A stretch of 64,000 nt of DNA from Celeribacter indicus (lineage in GTDB: Bacteria; Pseudomonadota; Alphaproteobacteria; Rhodobacterales; Rhodobacteraceae): positions 4,030,001 to 4,094,000 of the forward strand of contig NZ_CP004393.1 of the NCBI RefSeq assembly GCF_000819565.1, given 5' to 3'. Under the pieces are notes generated by a model, which saw nothing but the letters and a program-made list of their open reading frames with translations, was not told the DNA's origin and searched no databases. Position numbers and translations under genes: made by a program. This document shows, in pieces, positions 10,147 to 18,804 of the stretch (positions within the stretch are counted from its first letter, which is position 1; each line of letters begins with the position of its first letter).

Positions 10147-10187
10147 GCCGAACCTGACTCCCTGTTCAGGTTCGGCATTCTTTTTTT
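10147..10187 (+). terminator. Intra-operon terminator/attenuator after dctP
   Basis: GCCGAACCTGA (10147-10157) pairs perfectly with TCAGGTTCGGC (10166-10176) over an 8-base loop and is followed by ATTC and seven Ts (10181-10187). This is a textbook Rho-independent terminator between dctP and dctQ. It would let the binding protein be made in excess over the membrane subunits and downstream enzymes. Confidence 0.9.
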
Positions 10188-10258
10188 CCGGCGTGCCTGC
10201 CGAAACATCTCCCGGCCAGCGAAATCTCCTGTAACGGCGATCCCAGAAAGCCCCTCTC

Positions 10259-10750
10259 ATGCGTCTTCTCAATGCACTCCGAACTGTGGAACGCACCGTC
10301 CTGATCGGTCTCTTCCTGCTCATGGTGTTTCTCTATACCAGCTCCGTCGTCACCCGCGAAATCGGCGGCAGTTTTGCCAGTCGTTTTGCCTGGATCGAGG
10401 AAGCCGTGCGGATGATGAACCTGTTTCTGGTGTTTCTCGCCCTCGGGCTCGCCCTGGAGCGCGGCAAACATGTGGGGATCACCAGCATGCGCGATCGACT
10501 GCCCGCTCCCATGCTCGCCCTGCTGCTGAAAGTCATCGACCTCGTGGGGCTTTGCATGAGCCTCTATGTGGCGTGGCTGGCGCTCGATCTGGTGCAGTTC
10601 GTCCTCAGGTCAGGCCAGAGGTCTCCCACCCTCGGCGTTCCGATGGGCTATATCTATCTCGCCCCGGTGCTGGGCTTCCTGCTTTTGGCGTTGCGCTACG
10701 GGCTAAGCCTCCTGGGCCTCATTGACCGGTATCAGGAGGCCTCGGCATGA
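10259..10750 (+). CDS. dctQ: TRAP transporter small membrane subunit, DctQ family
   Basis: This 163-residue protein has four predicted membrane helices (about 15-35, 50-70, 88-110, 128-150) and the DctQ signature region 'FAWIEEAVRMMNLFLVF'. It works with DctM as the sodium-driven membrane part of the TRAP transporter. Its stop overlaps the dctM start (ATGA), so the two are translationally coupled. Confidence 0.9.
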   Translation: MRLLNALRTVERTVLIGLFLLMVFLYTSSVVTREIGGSFASRFAWIEEAVRMMNLFLVFLALGLALERGKHVGITSMRDRLPAPMLALLLKVIDLVGLCMSLYVAWLALDLVQFVLRSGQRSPTLGVPMGYIYLAPVLGFLLLALRYGLSLLGLIDRYQEASA

Positions 10751-12030
10751 TCCTCGCTCTCATCCTCCTTCTCGCCATCGTGCTCCTGGTCGCGGGCTTC
10801 GAAATGCTGCTCGTTCTCGGCGTTCCGGCCCTCGTCTACAAGGAAGCCTTTTATGCCCGCCTGCCGGACGCCGCCGTGGTGCAGAAGATCGTGGGCGGCA
10901 TTGACCACTCGACGCTCCTGGCCATCCCGTTCTTCATCTTTGCGGCAAATCTCATGGGCTCGGGACAGATCGCACGCCAGCTGATCGGTGTCGTCAAGGC
11001 GCTTGTCGGCCACACGAGGGGCGGCATGGGCCATGTGGTCGTCGGCGGCAGCATGGCCTTCGGCGCCGTCTCCGGTTCGGCCCCCGCGACCGTGGCCGCA
11101 ATGGGCCGCATGGTCTATCCGGAACTGCGCAAGGCGGGATACTCCGACCGTTTCAGCCTCGGGCTCCTGGTTTCCTCTGCGGAAACCGCGTTGCTGATCC
11201 CGCCCTCGATCACGCTGATCGTCTATGGCTGGATCACCGGCACTTCGATCTCGAGGCTTTTCGCCGGCGGCCTGGCCGTCGGTCTCGTGCTCGGCCTCGC
11301 CTTTGCCGTCTATGTCCGCATTCAGGCGGCCCGCGACGGCGTCACCCACGATCCGCGCGCCCCGTGGGCCGATCGCCTGCGCGCGATCTGGCATGCCAAA
11401 TGGGCCCTCGGCATGCCCGTGATCATTCTGGGCGGCATCTATTCCGGCATCATCACCCCGACCGAAGCCGCCGCCGTCAGTGTGGTCTATGCCATCCTCG
11501 TCGAAATGTTCGTCTTTCGCGCGCTGGATCTGAAAGGCCTTGCGAAGATCACCGAAGACAGTGCCGTGAACACCTCGATCATTTTCGTTCTGCTGGCCAT
11601 GGGCGGGCTGATCTCCTTCTTCGTCACGCTGGCGCAGGTGCCCAACGAGATCATCGCCTTTCTGGAGGCCACCGGCGCGGGCAAGATCACGTTCCTGATC
11701 GCGGTGAATCTCCTGTTCTTCGTGGCAGGCATGTTCATCGATCCGAACTCGACGCTTCTGGTGCTGGTCCCGCCGCTCTATCCGGTCGCACTGAGCTTCG
11801 GCATCGACCCGGTCCATTTCGGGATGCTGGTGACGCTCAACGTCAGCCTTGGCATGATCACGCCGCCCTTTGGCCTCGACATCTTTGTCGCCTCCTCGAC
11901 CCTGAACAAACCGGTTGCGGATATCATCCGGGGTGTCTGGCCCTTCGTGCTCGTGAACCTCATCGTGCTCCTGCTCATCACCTACATCCCGCAAATCTCC
12001 CTCTTCATTCCGAAGCTGATCTACGGCTGA
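10747..12030 (+). CDS. dctM: TRAP transporter large membrane subunit, DctM family
   Basis: This 427-residue protein is very hydrophobic along its whole length, with the DctM patterns 'VGGSMAFGAVSGSAPATVAA', 'IPPSITLIVYG' and 'ITPPFGLDIFVA'. It forms the substrate channel with DctQ. It is of normal family length. The PyrK-like gene starts 14 bases after its stop, so transporter and enzymes are one transcription unit. Confidence 0.93.
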   Translation: MILALILLLAIVLLVAGFEMLLVLGVPALVYKEAFYARLPDAAVVQKIVGGIDHSTLLAIPFFIFAANLMGSGQIARQLIGVVKALVGHTRGGMGHVVVGGSMAFGAVSGSAPATVAAMGRMVYPELRKAGYSDRFSLGLLVSSAETALLIPPSITLIVYGWITGTSISRLFAGGLAVGLVLGLAFAVYVRIQAARDGVTHDPRAPWADRLRAIWHAKWALGMPVIILGGIYSGIITPTEAAAVSVVYAILVEMFVFRALDLKGLAKITEDSAVNTSIIFVLLAMGGLISFFVTLAQVPNEIIAFLEATGAGKITFLIAVNLLFFVAGMFIDPNSTLLVLVPPLYPVALSFGIDPVHFGMLVTLNVSLGMITPPFGLDIFVASSTLNKPVADIIRGVWPFVLVNLIVLLLITYIPQISLFIPKLIYG

Positions 12031-12044
12031 TCGAAGGCAGATCC

Positions 12045-12887
12045 ATGACTCATCATCCGACCATCATCCCCGTCCCTGTGCCGCAGGGGCTTTCCCCCCG
12101 GTGTTCCGAAGCCACCTGTGCCGTGGTCTCGAACACCCCCGTGAACGGCGAATATCGCCTACTCGTCCTCGACGCGCCGGAGACCGTTCTCGACTGCCAT
12201 CCGGGCCAGTTCTTTCAGCTTCTCTGTCCCGCTCCCAAGGGAGAGCACCCTTTCCTGCGCCGTCCCATGAGCATCTATGGCTATGACAAACGGGCGGGGC
12301 GTCTGGAGTTCCTCTACAAGGTCGCCGGCGCCGGTACACGCGGGCTTGCCACGCTCGCGCCCGGCGATCCCCTCAACGTGCTCGGCCCTCTGGGGCAGGG
12401 CTTCTCCATGCCGGACGACTGGCAGCATATCATGCTGGTCGCCCGTGGCGTGGGCCTTGCCACGTTGGCCCCGCTGGCCCGCATGGCATACGAAAGGGGC
12501 CGCAAGCTGACGGCGATCTGCTCCGCCCGCCGCGCCGAACTCGCCATGTCCGTCGACCTGTTCGAGAGCTACGGCGCGGAGGTGATCGTCGTCCATGACG
12601 AAGACGGCAGCTCCACCCCCGAAGCCCTGCGCCCGCTGATCGAGGACCGCATTGCGAAACGCCGGGTCGATGCCTTCTATACCTGCGGCTCCTCACGCCT
12701 GCTGCGCCTGCTGCAAGAGCTCGGTGCGGCCCACGGCATCCCCGGCGAGATCGCCATGGAACAGCAAATGGCCTGCGGCCTCGGCATGTGTCAGGCCTGC
12801 GTGCGCAGCTTCCGTGTCGGAGAGCGGATCATCCAGCGCCGCGTTTGCCGCGAGGGGCCGGTTTTCCCCATTTCGGAGGCGATCTGA
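12045..12887 (+). CDS. pyrK: PyrK-like electron-transfer subunit of dihydroorotate dehydrogenase
   Basis: This 280-residue flavo-iron-sulfur protein has an FAD-binding segment (RRPMSIYGYD, 72-81), an NAD-binding middle domain, and a C-terminal [2Fe-2S] motif with Cys244, Cys249, Cys252 and Cys268. This is the PyrK layout: it passes electrons between NAD(H) and the flavin of a class 1B dihydroorotate dehydrogenase. Class 1B enzymes are typical of Firmicutes; most Proteobacteria use the membrane class 2 enzyme for biosynthesis. A dedicated NAD-linked pair beside an uptake system therefore suggests use of an external substrate. The stop overlaps the next start (TGATG). Confidence 0.85.
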   Translation: MTHHPTIIPVPVPQGLSPRCSEATCAVVSNTPVNGEYRLLVLDAPETVLDCHPGQFFQLLCPAPKGEHPFLRRPMSIYGYDKRAGRLEFLYKVAGAGTRGLATLAPGDPLNVLGPLGQGFSMPDDWQHIMLVARGVGLATLAPLARMAYERGRKLTAICSARRAELAMSVDLFESYGAEVIVVHDEDGSSTPEALRPLIEDRIAKRRVDAFYTCGSSRLLRLLQELGAAHGIPGEIAMEQQMACGLGMCQACVRSFRVGERIIQRRVCREGPVFPISEAI

Positions 12888-13825
12888 TGAAAGACCTGCA
12901 TCCTGTCGACCTGAGCGTCCGCCTTGGCGCGCTCACGCTGCAAAACCCGATCATGCCCGCCTCCGGCACGTTTTCCGAAGATCTCGCCGATGTCTTCGAT
13001 CTCGATGTCCTGGGCGCGCATGTGCTCAAGACCATCATGCACGGCACCCGCGCCGGCAATCCCACGCCGCGTGTCTGTGACATGCAATCGGGGATGATCA
13101 ACGCCATTGGTATTCCCTCGAAGGGCATCACCTATTTTCGCGAGGAAATGCTGCCCTATTGGTCCGCCTATCGCGCGCCGCTCGTGGTGTCGATTTCCGC
13201 GCATTCGTTCGACGAGTTCGCCCGGCTTTGCGGCGAGGTCAGCCTGCCGGGCGTCGCAGCGATCGAGGCCAATATCTCCTGTCCGAATATCGAGGCGGAC
13301 GGAAACGCCTTTGCCATGCGCCCCGACACGACACATGAGGTCGTCACCCGCCTGCGCGCGGAAACCGATCTGCCCCTTTGGGCCAAGCTCACGCCCAACA
13401 CGGGCGAACCGATCGGGGTCGCCCTCGCAGCCGAAGCCGCCGGAGCGGACGCGCTTGTGGTCGCCAACACCATGCTCGGCATGTCCATCGACATCGGGAC
13501 ACGCCGTCCGCGCCTCGGCAATGTCATGGGGGGCATGTCGGGTCCGGCAATCAAACCCATCGCGCTGCGCATGACCTATCAATGCGCCAGGGCCACCGGC
13601 ATTCCCGTCATCGGCTGCGGCGGCATCTCGACACTGGAGGACGTGCTCGAATTCCTGATCGCGGGCGCGCGGGCGGTTCAGATCGGCACCGCCACCTTCC
13701 AGTCCCCCACCGTCATGGCCCGGCTGATCGGCGACCTTCGCGACTGGATGACGGCGCAGGGCATCACCTCCCTCGACGAGGTCATCGGTTCCATCGAGGC
13801 ACCCGAGGCAGGGGCATTCGAATGA
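12887..13825 (+). CDS. pyrD: Class 1B-like dihydroorotate dehydrogenase catalytic subunit
   Basis: This 312-residue TIM-barrel flavoprotein has the family motifs PIMPASGTFSED (21-32), ANISCPN with the putative catalytic Cys132, AKLTPN, GGMSGPAIKP and VIGCGGISTLEDV. Cysteine at the active-site position is the class 1 type. With the PyrK-like subunit it would interconvert dihydroorotate and orotate using NAD. A dihydropyrimidine dehydrogenase (PreA) is the main alternative, but PreA is longer and carries extra ferredoxin motifs absent here. The start at 12887 overlaps the previous stop and the next gene starts at an ATGA overlap. Confidence 0.85.
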   Translation: MKDLHPVDLSVRLGALTLQNPIMPASGTFSEDLADVFDLDVLGAHVLKTIMHGTRAGNPTPRVCDMQSGMINAIGIPSKGITYFREEMLPYWSAYRAPLVVSISAHSFDEFARLCGEVSLPGVAAIEANISCPNIEADGNAFAMRPDTTHEVVTRLRAETDLPLWAKLTPNTGEPIGVALAAEAAGADALVVANTMLGMSIDIGTRRPRLGNVMGGMSGPAIKPIALRMTYQCARATGIPVIGCGGISTLEDVLEFLIAGARAVQIGTATFQSPTVMARLIGDLRDWMTAQGITSLDEVIGSIEAPEAGAFE

Positions 13826-15087
13826 AACACCACCGCACAGATGGCGTGGCGGATCTGGCCGCCAAGATGTTCGACGACATTCGCCTCTTGTCCAGCGACA
13901 AGGCGGGCGTCAGCCGTCCCGCATTCTCGGACAAGGAAAGCGAGACGCTGGATTATCTCGCCACCCGCGCCCGCGCCGAAGGGCTTCACGTCTACGAGGA
14001 TGCAGGGAAAAACCTCTGGTTTTCCCTGCCTGAACATATCGACGCCGAAAAATTCACCGTGATCGGCAGCCATGTGGACAGCGTGCCCATGGGCGGAAAC
14101 TATGACGGGCTTGCGGGCGTCATCGCCGGGCTGATGGTCCTCATCGAGGCACGCCAGGGCCGGCGGAGGCCAGGAAGGGCGGTCAAGGTGCTGGCGATGC
14201 GCGGCGAGGAAAGCGCGTGGTTCGGGGCCTGCTATATCGGCTCCAAGATGCTCACCGGCAGCTTGCCCGAAGGCGAGTTCGGCGCCGCGCACAAAGGCGA
14301 CGGGCGGCCCCTGAGTGCGCATCTGGAGGCGCTCGGCGTCGACACCGCCCCGGTCCGGGCCCGGCAGCCGATCTGCGACCTGAGCCGGATCGACGCCTAT
14401 CTCGAGCTGCATATCGAACAGGGTCCGCTCCTGGTCGAGCGTGACATTCCCGCCGCCGTGGTGACGGGCATTCGCGGCAATTTCCGCTATCGCGACATCC
14501 ATTGCATCGGACAGGCAGGTCATTCCGGCGCCGTGCCCCGCGCCTATCGGCATGACCCGGTTCTGGCCTTTGCCGAACTGATGCACAGGCTGGACGACAC
14601 ATGGCAGCATCTTCTGAACACCGGGGAAGACCTCGTCCTGACCTCCGGTGTCGTGGGGACCGATCCGAGCCGTCATGCGATTGCACGTATCCCCGACGAG
14701 ATCGCCTTTTCGCTCGACATCCGCTCGCAGGATGCCGAAACGCTCGACCAGATGCGCGCCTATCTCAAGACTGAAATGGCCGACATCGCCCGCACCCGTG
14801 GCGTGGAATTCGAACGCGGCTCCGAGGTGGCGGTCGCCCCCGCGCTGATGGATCCGGATCTGGTCGAGGGGCTGAAGAAAGCCATGGAGCGTGTCACGGG
14901 CACGGTCTTTGCGATGGCCTCGGGGGGCGGCCATGATGCAGCGGTCTTTGCACAGGCAGGGGTGCCCGCCGGCATGGTCTTCGTGCGCAACCGCAACGGC
15001 TCGCACAACCCGGACGAGGCCATGGAAATCGCCGATTTCATGGTGGGCGTGGACATCCTTTCCACCTATATGGAGGCCGCATCATGA
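13822..15087 (+). CDS. M20-type N-carbamoyl-amino acid amidohydrolase
   Basis: This 421-residue enzyme belongs to the metal-dependent M20 group of allantoate, beta-ureidopropionate and N-carbamoyl-L-amino acid hydrolases. The metal ligands are visible: His84 in GSHVDSVP, Asp95 in GGNYDG, Glu129/130 in RGEES, the His in ELHIEQG and the late GGGHDAA. It would release ammonia and CO2 from a ureido acid. Next to a dihydroorotate dehydrogenase the obvious substrate is N-carbamoyl-aspartate (ureidosuccinase activity), the classical last step of orotate breakdown; this is inference. No dihydroorotase is encoded nearby. Overlaps both neighbours by four bases. Confidence 0.85.
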   Translation: MKHHRTDGVADLAAKMFDDIRLLSSDKAGVSRPAFSDKESETLDYLATRARAEGLHVYEDAGKNLWFSLPEHIDAEKFTVIGSHVDSVPMGGNYDGLAGVIAGLMVLIEARQGRRRPGRAVKVLAMRGEESAWFGACYIGSKMLTGSLPEGEFGAAHKGDGRPLSAHLEALGVDTAPVRARQPICDLSRIDAYLELHIEQGPLLVERDIPAAVVTGIRGNFRYRDIHCIGQAGHSGAVPRAYRHDPVLAFAELMHRLDDTWQHLLNTGEDLVLTSGVVGTDPSRHAIARIPDEIAFSLDIRSQDAETLDQMRAYLKTEMADIARTRGVEFERGSEVAVAPALMDPDLVEGLKKAMERVTGTVFAMASGGGHDAAVFAQAGVPAGMVFVRNRNGSHNPDEAMEIADFMVGVDILSTYMEAAS

Positions 15088-15794
15088 AGGAGCCTCACAC
15101 CATGCCATTGAGCGCCGACACCCGCGCCGATTTCGCGCACCGCACAGCGCTTGCGCTGCTCGATATTCACGCGGTGGAGGTGGCCGGGGCACGCCCTTTC
15201 ATTCTCTCCTCCGGTGTGGCGAGCCCGGTCTATATCAATGTGCGCAAGGTGATTTCCTTTCCTGCCCTGCGCGAGAAACTCACGGGGTTCGCCACGGAGG
15301 TGATCGACGCCGAAATCGGCCGCGACCGGATCGACGCCATCGCCGGGGCGGAAACCGCGGGCATTCCCTTCGCCGCATGGATCGCCGCCGAGACCGGCCT
15401 GCCGATGCAATATGTGCGCAAACGTGCGCAGGGTTTCGGCCCCGAGGCCCATATCGAAGGCGTCTGGCAACCCGGACAGCGCGTTCTTCTGGTCGAGGAC
15501 CTGACGACCGACGGCGCCTCGAAACTGCGGTTCTGCGAAGCCCTGCGCGCCGCGGGGCTCGTGGTCAGCGATGTCTTCATGGTGTTCCAGTATGACATCT
15601 TCCCCGAGACCAGCGCCGCCATGGAGCGTTCCGATATACGCCTGCATGCGCTGGCCACATGGAAGGACATCCTCCACGTCGCGCAGGTCCACGATCGCTT
15701 CACACCCGAGGAGCGCGCCACCATTGCCGCGTTTCTCAGGGATCCTCTGGCCTGGTCGGCCGCCCATGGCGGCGCGAGGGGCCTCGACTTCTAA
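15084..15794 (+). CDS. pyrE: Orotate phosphoribosyltransferase-like protein
   Basis: This 236-residue protein has the OPRT patterns SSGVASPVYINVRKVISFP (42-60) and the PRPP-binding motif VLLVEDLTTDGAS (134-146), and is slightly longer than the usual 210-220 residues. It would join orotate to PRPP to give OMP. Its presence, translationally coupled to the carbamoyl amidohydrolase, means imported orotate could enter UMP synthesis directly. It may be a second copy in addition to a housekeeping pyrE elsewhere. A relaxed-specificity phosphoribosyltransferase cannot be excluded. Confidence 0.87.
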   Translation: MKEPHTMPLSADTRADFAHRTALALLDIHAVEVAGARPFILSSGVASPVYINVRKVISFPALREKLTGFATEVIDAEIGRDRIDAIAGAETAGIPFAAWIAAETGLPMQYVRKRAQGFGPEAHIEGVWQPGQRVLLVEDLTTDGASKLRFCEALRAAGLVVSDVFMVFQYDIFPETSAAMERSDIRLHALATWKDILHVAQVHDRFTPEERATIAAFLRDPLAWSAAHGGARGLDF

Positions 15795-15812
15795 CTCCAA
15801 GGAGACAGTTTC

Positions 15813-16130
15813 ATGTTCACCTTCCTTCTCGATCTGGCCACCGAAAAAGGCCGCAGCATCCATGCCTATGCCGCGGCTGCCAAAGCCGCATATGCGCAGG
15901 CGCTCAAAGAGCCCGACCACGCCGCGGCCTTCTATTACCTCGCGACGAGCGCGGAGAATTTCGTCGACCGGCATGAACGCCAACCGCTGTCGAGCGAGGA
16001 GTTCGAACAGACGTTCATGGCCTTTCAAGCAGACATTCACGCCCTGGAAAAAACGGCCGAAGCCCCGGAAGGGACGCGCCTGTCCGTGCTCAACGAAATC
16101 GTGGCGTCCCGGATCGAGCGCACGGGCTGA
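15813..16130 (+). CDS. Small helical protein of unknown function
   Basis: I do not recognise this 105-residue protein. It has an AAGGAGACAG ribosome site and follows the PyrE-like gene by 18 bases, so it is very likely the last gene of the operon. It looks entirely alpha-helical, Ala/Glu-rich, with no cysteine, no signal peptide and no membrane segment. It could be a small accessory or regulatory subunit of the pathway. Confidence 0.65.
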   Translation: MFTFLLDLATEKGRSIHAYAAAAKAAYAQALKEPDHAAAFYYLATSAENFVDRHERQPLSSEEFEQTFMAFQADIHALEKTAEAPEGTRLSVLNEIVASRIERTG

Positions 16131-16280
16131 TACCTTTCGCCCCTCTTGCAAGTCCACATCGGTCCGGCCAGCCCCGGTTCCGTCCCGACACTTGAAAGCG
16201 CCGTTCGTCCCGTCATAAGAAGATGGCGGTGCAAAAAGCGGTATATCATACGGTGGGCAGGAAGGGTAAGGTGACTCCGC

Positions 16281-17183
16281 ATGGAACCGACCGATCCACC
16301 TTTCCGACCACCGGACGATGCGCGCTCGCTCGAAGCGCGGATCCACGATGCCTACCCGGACCTGTCAACGGCAGAGCGGCGGATGGCCGACATCCTGCTG
16401 TTGCACCAAATGGACCTGCCGCTCTATACCGCAGCCGAACTCGCGCGGGAGGCCGGTGTCTCCACGGCAACGGCAGCCCGGTTGTTCCGGGAACTCGGCT
16501 ATGAGTCCTATCCCGAAGCCAAGCGGCGGATCCGGGAGGAAAACCACTGGGGATCGCCACAGGCGGGGCTGGTGGATTCGCGTCAGTCGATCAGCGGTTC
16601 CGGAACACCTGCGGTGGCCCCTCTGCTACAGGCCACACTCAACAATATCCGTAGCACGATGGAGAGCCTGCCAACGGATGAGCTCGACCGCTGGCGCGAC
16701 ACGATCTGCGAGGCACGGACGCTCTGGATCATCGGGCTGCGCAACGGCTACGGCATCGCGCATGTTGCAGGGCATTATTTCAGCCTGGTCAAAAGCGGCG
16801 TGCGGGTGCTGCCCGGCACGGGGACTTCGCTCGCCGCCGACCTCTCCTCGGTCGGAGCAGGAGACGCGGTCCTGGTGGTGGCGTTCCGCCGCCGGCCGCG
16901 GATGCTGGCGGGGATGCTGCGGGAGTTGGAAAGGGCCGGTGCCTCCACGATGCTTCTGACGGATGTCAGCGCCCTGGAAAGTGCGCGGGCCGCGCAAAGG
17001 GTGATCCGCTGCCGCTGCCGCGTGCCCTCCCCGTTCAATTCCTTCGCAGCCGCGCTTCCGATTATCGACTATCTCGCCTGGGCGGTCGCATATCAGCTCG
17101 GTGAGGACAGCGCAGAGAGATTCCGCCGGATTGACCGGATGGTGACACTGTTCGACGATGTCTCAACCCCGGTGCGTAGCTAG
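16281..17183 (+). CDS. RpiR/MurR-family regulator with SIS domain
   Basis: This 300-residue regulator has an N-terminal RpiR helix-turn-helix (LSTAERRMADILLLHQ; AAELAREAGVSTATAARLFR, about 28-85) and a C-terminal SIS sugar-phosphate-type domain (about 125-265, with LWIIGLRNGYGIAHVAGHY). It ends facing the seven-gene ABC/racemase operon, overlapping its last gene by four bases. Two palindromes of RpiR-operator type lie at the head of that operon. It therefore probably controls the opposing operon in response to an intermediate. A start ATG at 16281 has AAGGTGA upstream. Confidence 0.88.
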   Translation: MEPTDPPFRPPDDARSLEARIHDAYPDLSTAERRMADILLLHQMDLPLYTAAELAREAGVSTATAARLFRELGYESYPEAKRRIREENHWGSPQAGLVDSRQSISGSGTPAVAPLLQATLNNIRSTMESLPTDELDRWRDTICEARTLWIIGLRNGYGIAHVAGHYFSLVKSGVRVLPGTGTSLAADLSSVGAGDAVLVVAFRRRPRMLAGMLRELERAGASTMLLTDVSALESARAAQRVIRCRCRVPSPFNSFAAALPIIDYLAWAVAYQLGEDSAERFRRIDRMVTLFDDVSTPVRS

Positions 17184-17893
17184 AACGCGTCGAGCAGCGC
17201 GACGCGGGCGGGACGTGCCCATCCGCCGATCTTCGAGGGTCTGTGCCCTGCGCCCACCAGTGTCTCCGCGAGGCGCACGGCGGCATCCACCCCGTCGATC
17301 ACCGGCAGGCCGAGATCTTCCGTCAGGCTGGCGGCGAAGTCGGCCATGCCGGCACAGCCGAGAACCGCCGCCTCGGCGCCCCGGTCACGCGCGGCAAGGA
17401 TCATCGCGGCCAGCTTTTCGCGCGCGCCGCTTTCCGGGCGGTGCAACTCCAGCACGGGAATATCGCTCGCGAGGATCTGCGGACAACGGTCGGCGAAACC
17501 ATATCGGCGAACATTCTGGCGCAGCGTCGGCACCGAGCGTGACAGGGTCGTGACGATGCAGAACTGCTGCGAGACGAGGCTCGCAAGATGCATCGCCGCC
17601 TCCCCCACGCCAAGAACCGGCCGCTCCGACAGCGCACGGGCGGCATCGAGGCCGGTATCGTCGAAACAGGCAATGACATGGGCGTCCGCGCCCTCGGCCT
17701 CGGCCCCCCTGATCGCCTGGAGCAGGCCCGGCAGGCAGAGCGCCCCGTCGAACGGTCCCTCGATCGCCTCGGGACCGCGCGTGGCCTGGCGTGCGAGGAT
17801 CGTCGTGCCTGGCGCGGCGGCGCGCGCCGCTGCCACGCCGATGGCCTCGGTCATGGCCTCGGTGGTGTTGGGGTTGATGACGGCGATCCGCAT
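17180..17893 (-). CDS. Hydantoin racemase-like Asp/Glu racemase-family protein
   Basis: This 237-residue protein has the two active-site cysteines of the cofactor-free Asp/Glu/hydantoin racemase family: Cys76 in VIACFDDTGLD and Cys180 in AVLGCAGMADF. The opening MRIAVINPNTTEAMTEAI is typical of hydantoin racemases, which invert 5-substituted hydantoins. It is the last gene of the minus-strand operon with the ABC transporter and the creatinase-like protein. Allantoin racemase is the closest alternative. Confidence 0.83.
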   Translation of the reverse strand: MRIAVINPNTTEAMTEAIGVAAARAAAPGTTILARQATRGPEAIEGPFDGALCLPGLLQAIRGAEAEGADAHVIACFDDTGLDAARALSERPVLGVGEAAMHLASLVSQQFCIVTTLSRSVPTLRQNVRRYGFADRCPQILASDIPVLELHRPESGAREKLAAMILAARDRGAEAAVLGCAGMADFAASLTEDLGLPVIDGVDAAVRLAETLVGAGHRPSKIGGWARPARVALLDAF

Positions 17894-17896
17894 GGC

Positions 17897-18796
17897 TCAG
17901 GCCCATGCCGCGGTGGGAACCGGGTCGATAAGCGTGTCATAGGGCAAGGGCTCTGCAACGAGATGGCCGGCCGCGATGCCGCCCTGCCAGCGCGCATATC
18001 CCAAAGGTTCGATCCGCGGCGTCGTCCACATTTCCTGCGCGACATATGTGCGCACCGCACCGACGAGGAGATCCGCGGGAAATGCGGGAAAGGTCGTGTC
18101 GAGGAAATCAACGTAATCCTCGGGATCCGTCTCGCAGATCCACCCCATCGCCCGACCGAGCGCGCGGCAGAAGCGGGTCTGCTGTGCCTGTCGTTCCGGC
18201 GTGCTTTCGCCGCGGGCGTAATACACGCTCCACGGGATCGGCCCCCCGCTGATCGGAAACGGTTGCACGATATGGCAGCCGCCCTGTCGCTCAAGGCGAA
18301 GCGCCGTGGGGTAGTCAACCATCAGGTAGTCTCCCATGCCGCCGAGGAACAGCTCGGACAGCATCACGCCGTCGAGATCCTGAATGAAGCCGACGCCGGC
18401 CGGGTCGATGCCGTTCTCACGCAGCACCAGCTTGAAATACAGCCCGACGCTTGCGCCGTTGGAGCCCTTCATCGCGACCACCTTGCCGGGCATCGCGGCC
18501 CAGTCGAAGGCCTCGGCCGCCTCCCGGCCGACGAGCGCCAGCGGCGCGCGGGCGGAGACCTGCGCGAAGGGCGTGAACCGGTCGGCACGACCGAGATACA
18601 TCGAAGGCACCCAGATGCCGCCGAGCGCGGCCTCGGCGCGGCCGTCGCGCAGGTCGTCGAGCACGAGATCCCAGGGCCTCGGCACGGTCGCGCTGACGGC
18701 GAGGTTCTCCTCCTCGAAATATCCGAGATGATTGGCCACATATTCGGGCAGGTAGTTCAGGCTGTGGCCAGTGGCGGTGACGTGAAATCTTTCCAT
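17897..18796 (-). CDS. NMT1/THI5-like substrate-binding protein without signal peptide
   Basis: This 299-residue protein resembles the periplasmic binding proteins of the SsuA/NMT1/THI5 group: 'NYLPEYVANHLGYFEEENLAV' at the N-terminus and the 'KGSNGASVGLYFKLVLRENGI' region near 114-134. It has no signal peptide or lipobox and should be cytoplasmic. An ordinary CUT1-type binding protein already exists in the operon, so this one may be an enzyme, like THI5, or a ligand sensor. Function is not known. It lies 8 bases after the ATPase gene and 3 before the racemase gene. Confidence 0.7.
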   Translation of the reverse strand: MERFHVTATGHSLNYLPEYVANHLGYFEEENLAVSATVPRPWDLVLDDLRDGRAEAALGGIWVPSMYLGRADRFTPFAQVSARAPLALVGREAAEAFDWAAMPGKVVAMKGSNGASVGLYFKLVLRENGIDPAGVGFIQDLDGVMLSELFLGGMGDYLMVDYPTALRLERQGGCHIVQPFPISGGPIPWSVYYARGESTPERQAQQTRFCRALGRAMGWICETDPEDYVDFLDTTFPAFPADLLVGAVRTYVAQEMWTTPRIEPLGYARWQGGIAAGHLVAEPLPYDTLIDPVPTAAWA

Positions 18797-18804
18797 GGGT
18801 CTTC

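Noticed and set aside
12887..13825. Dihydropyrimidine dehydrogenase PreA
   Set aside because: The length and lack of ferredoxin motifs match class 1B DHODH, and the partner has the PyrK cysteine pattern rather than that of PreT.
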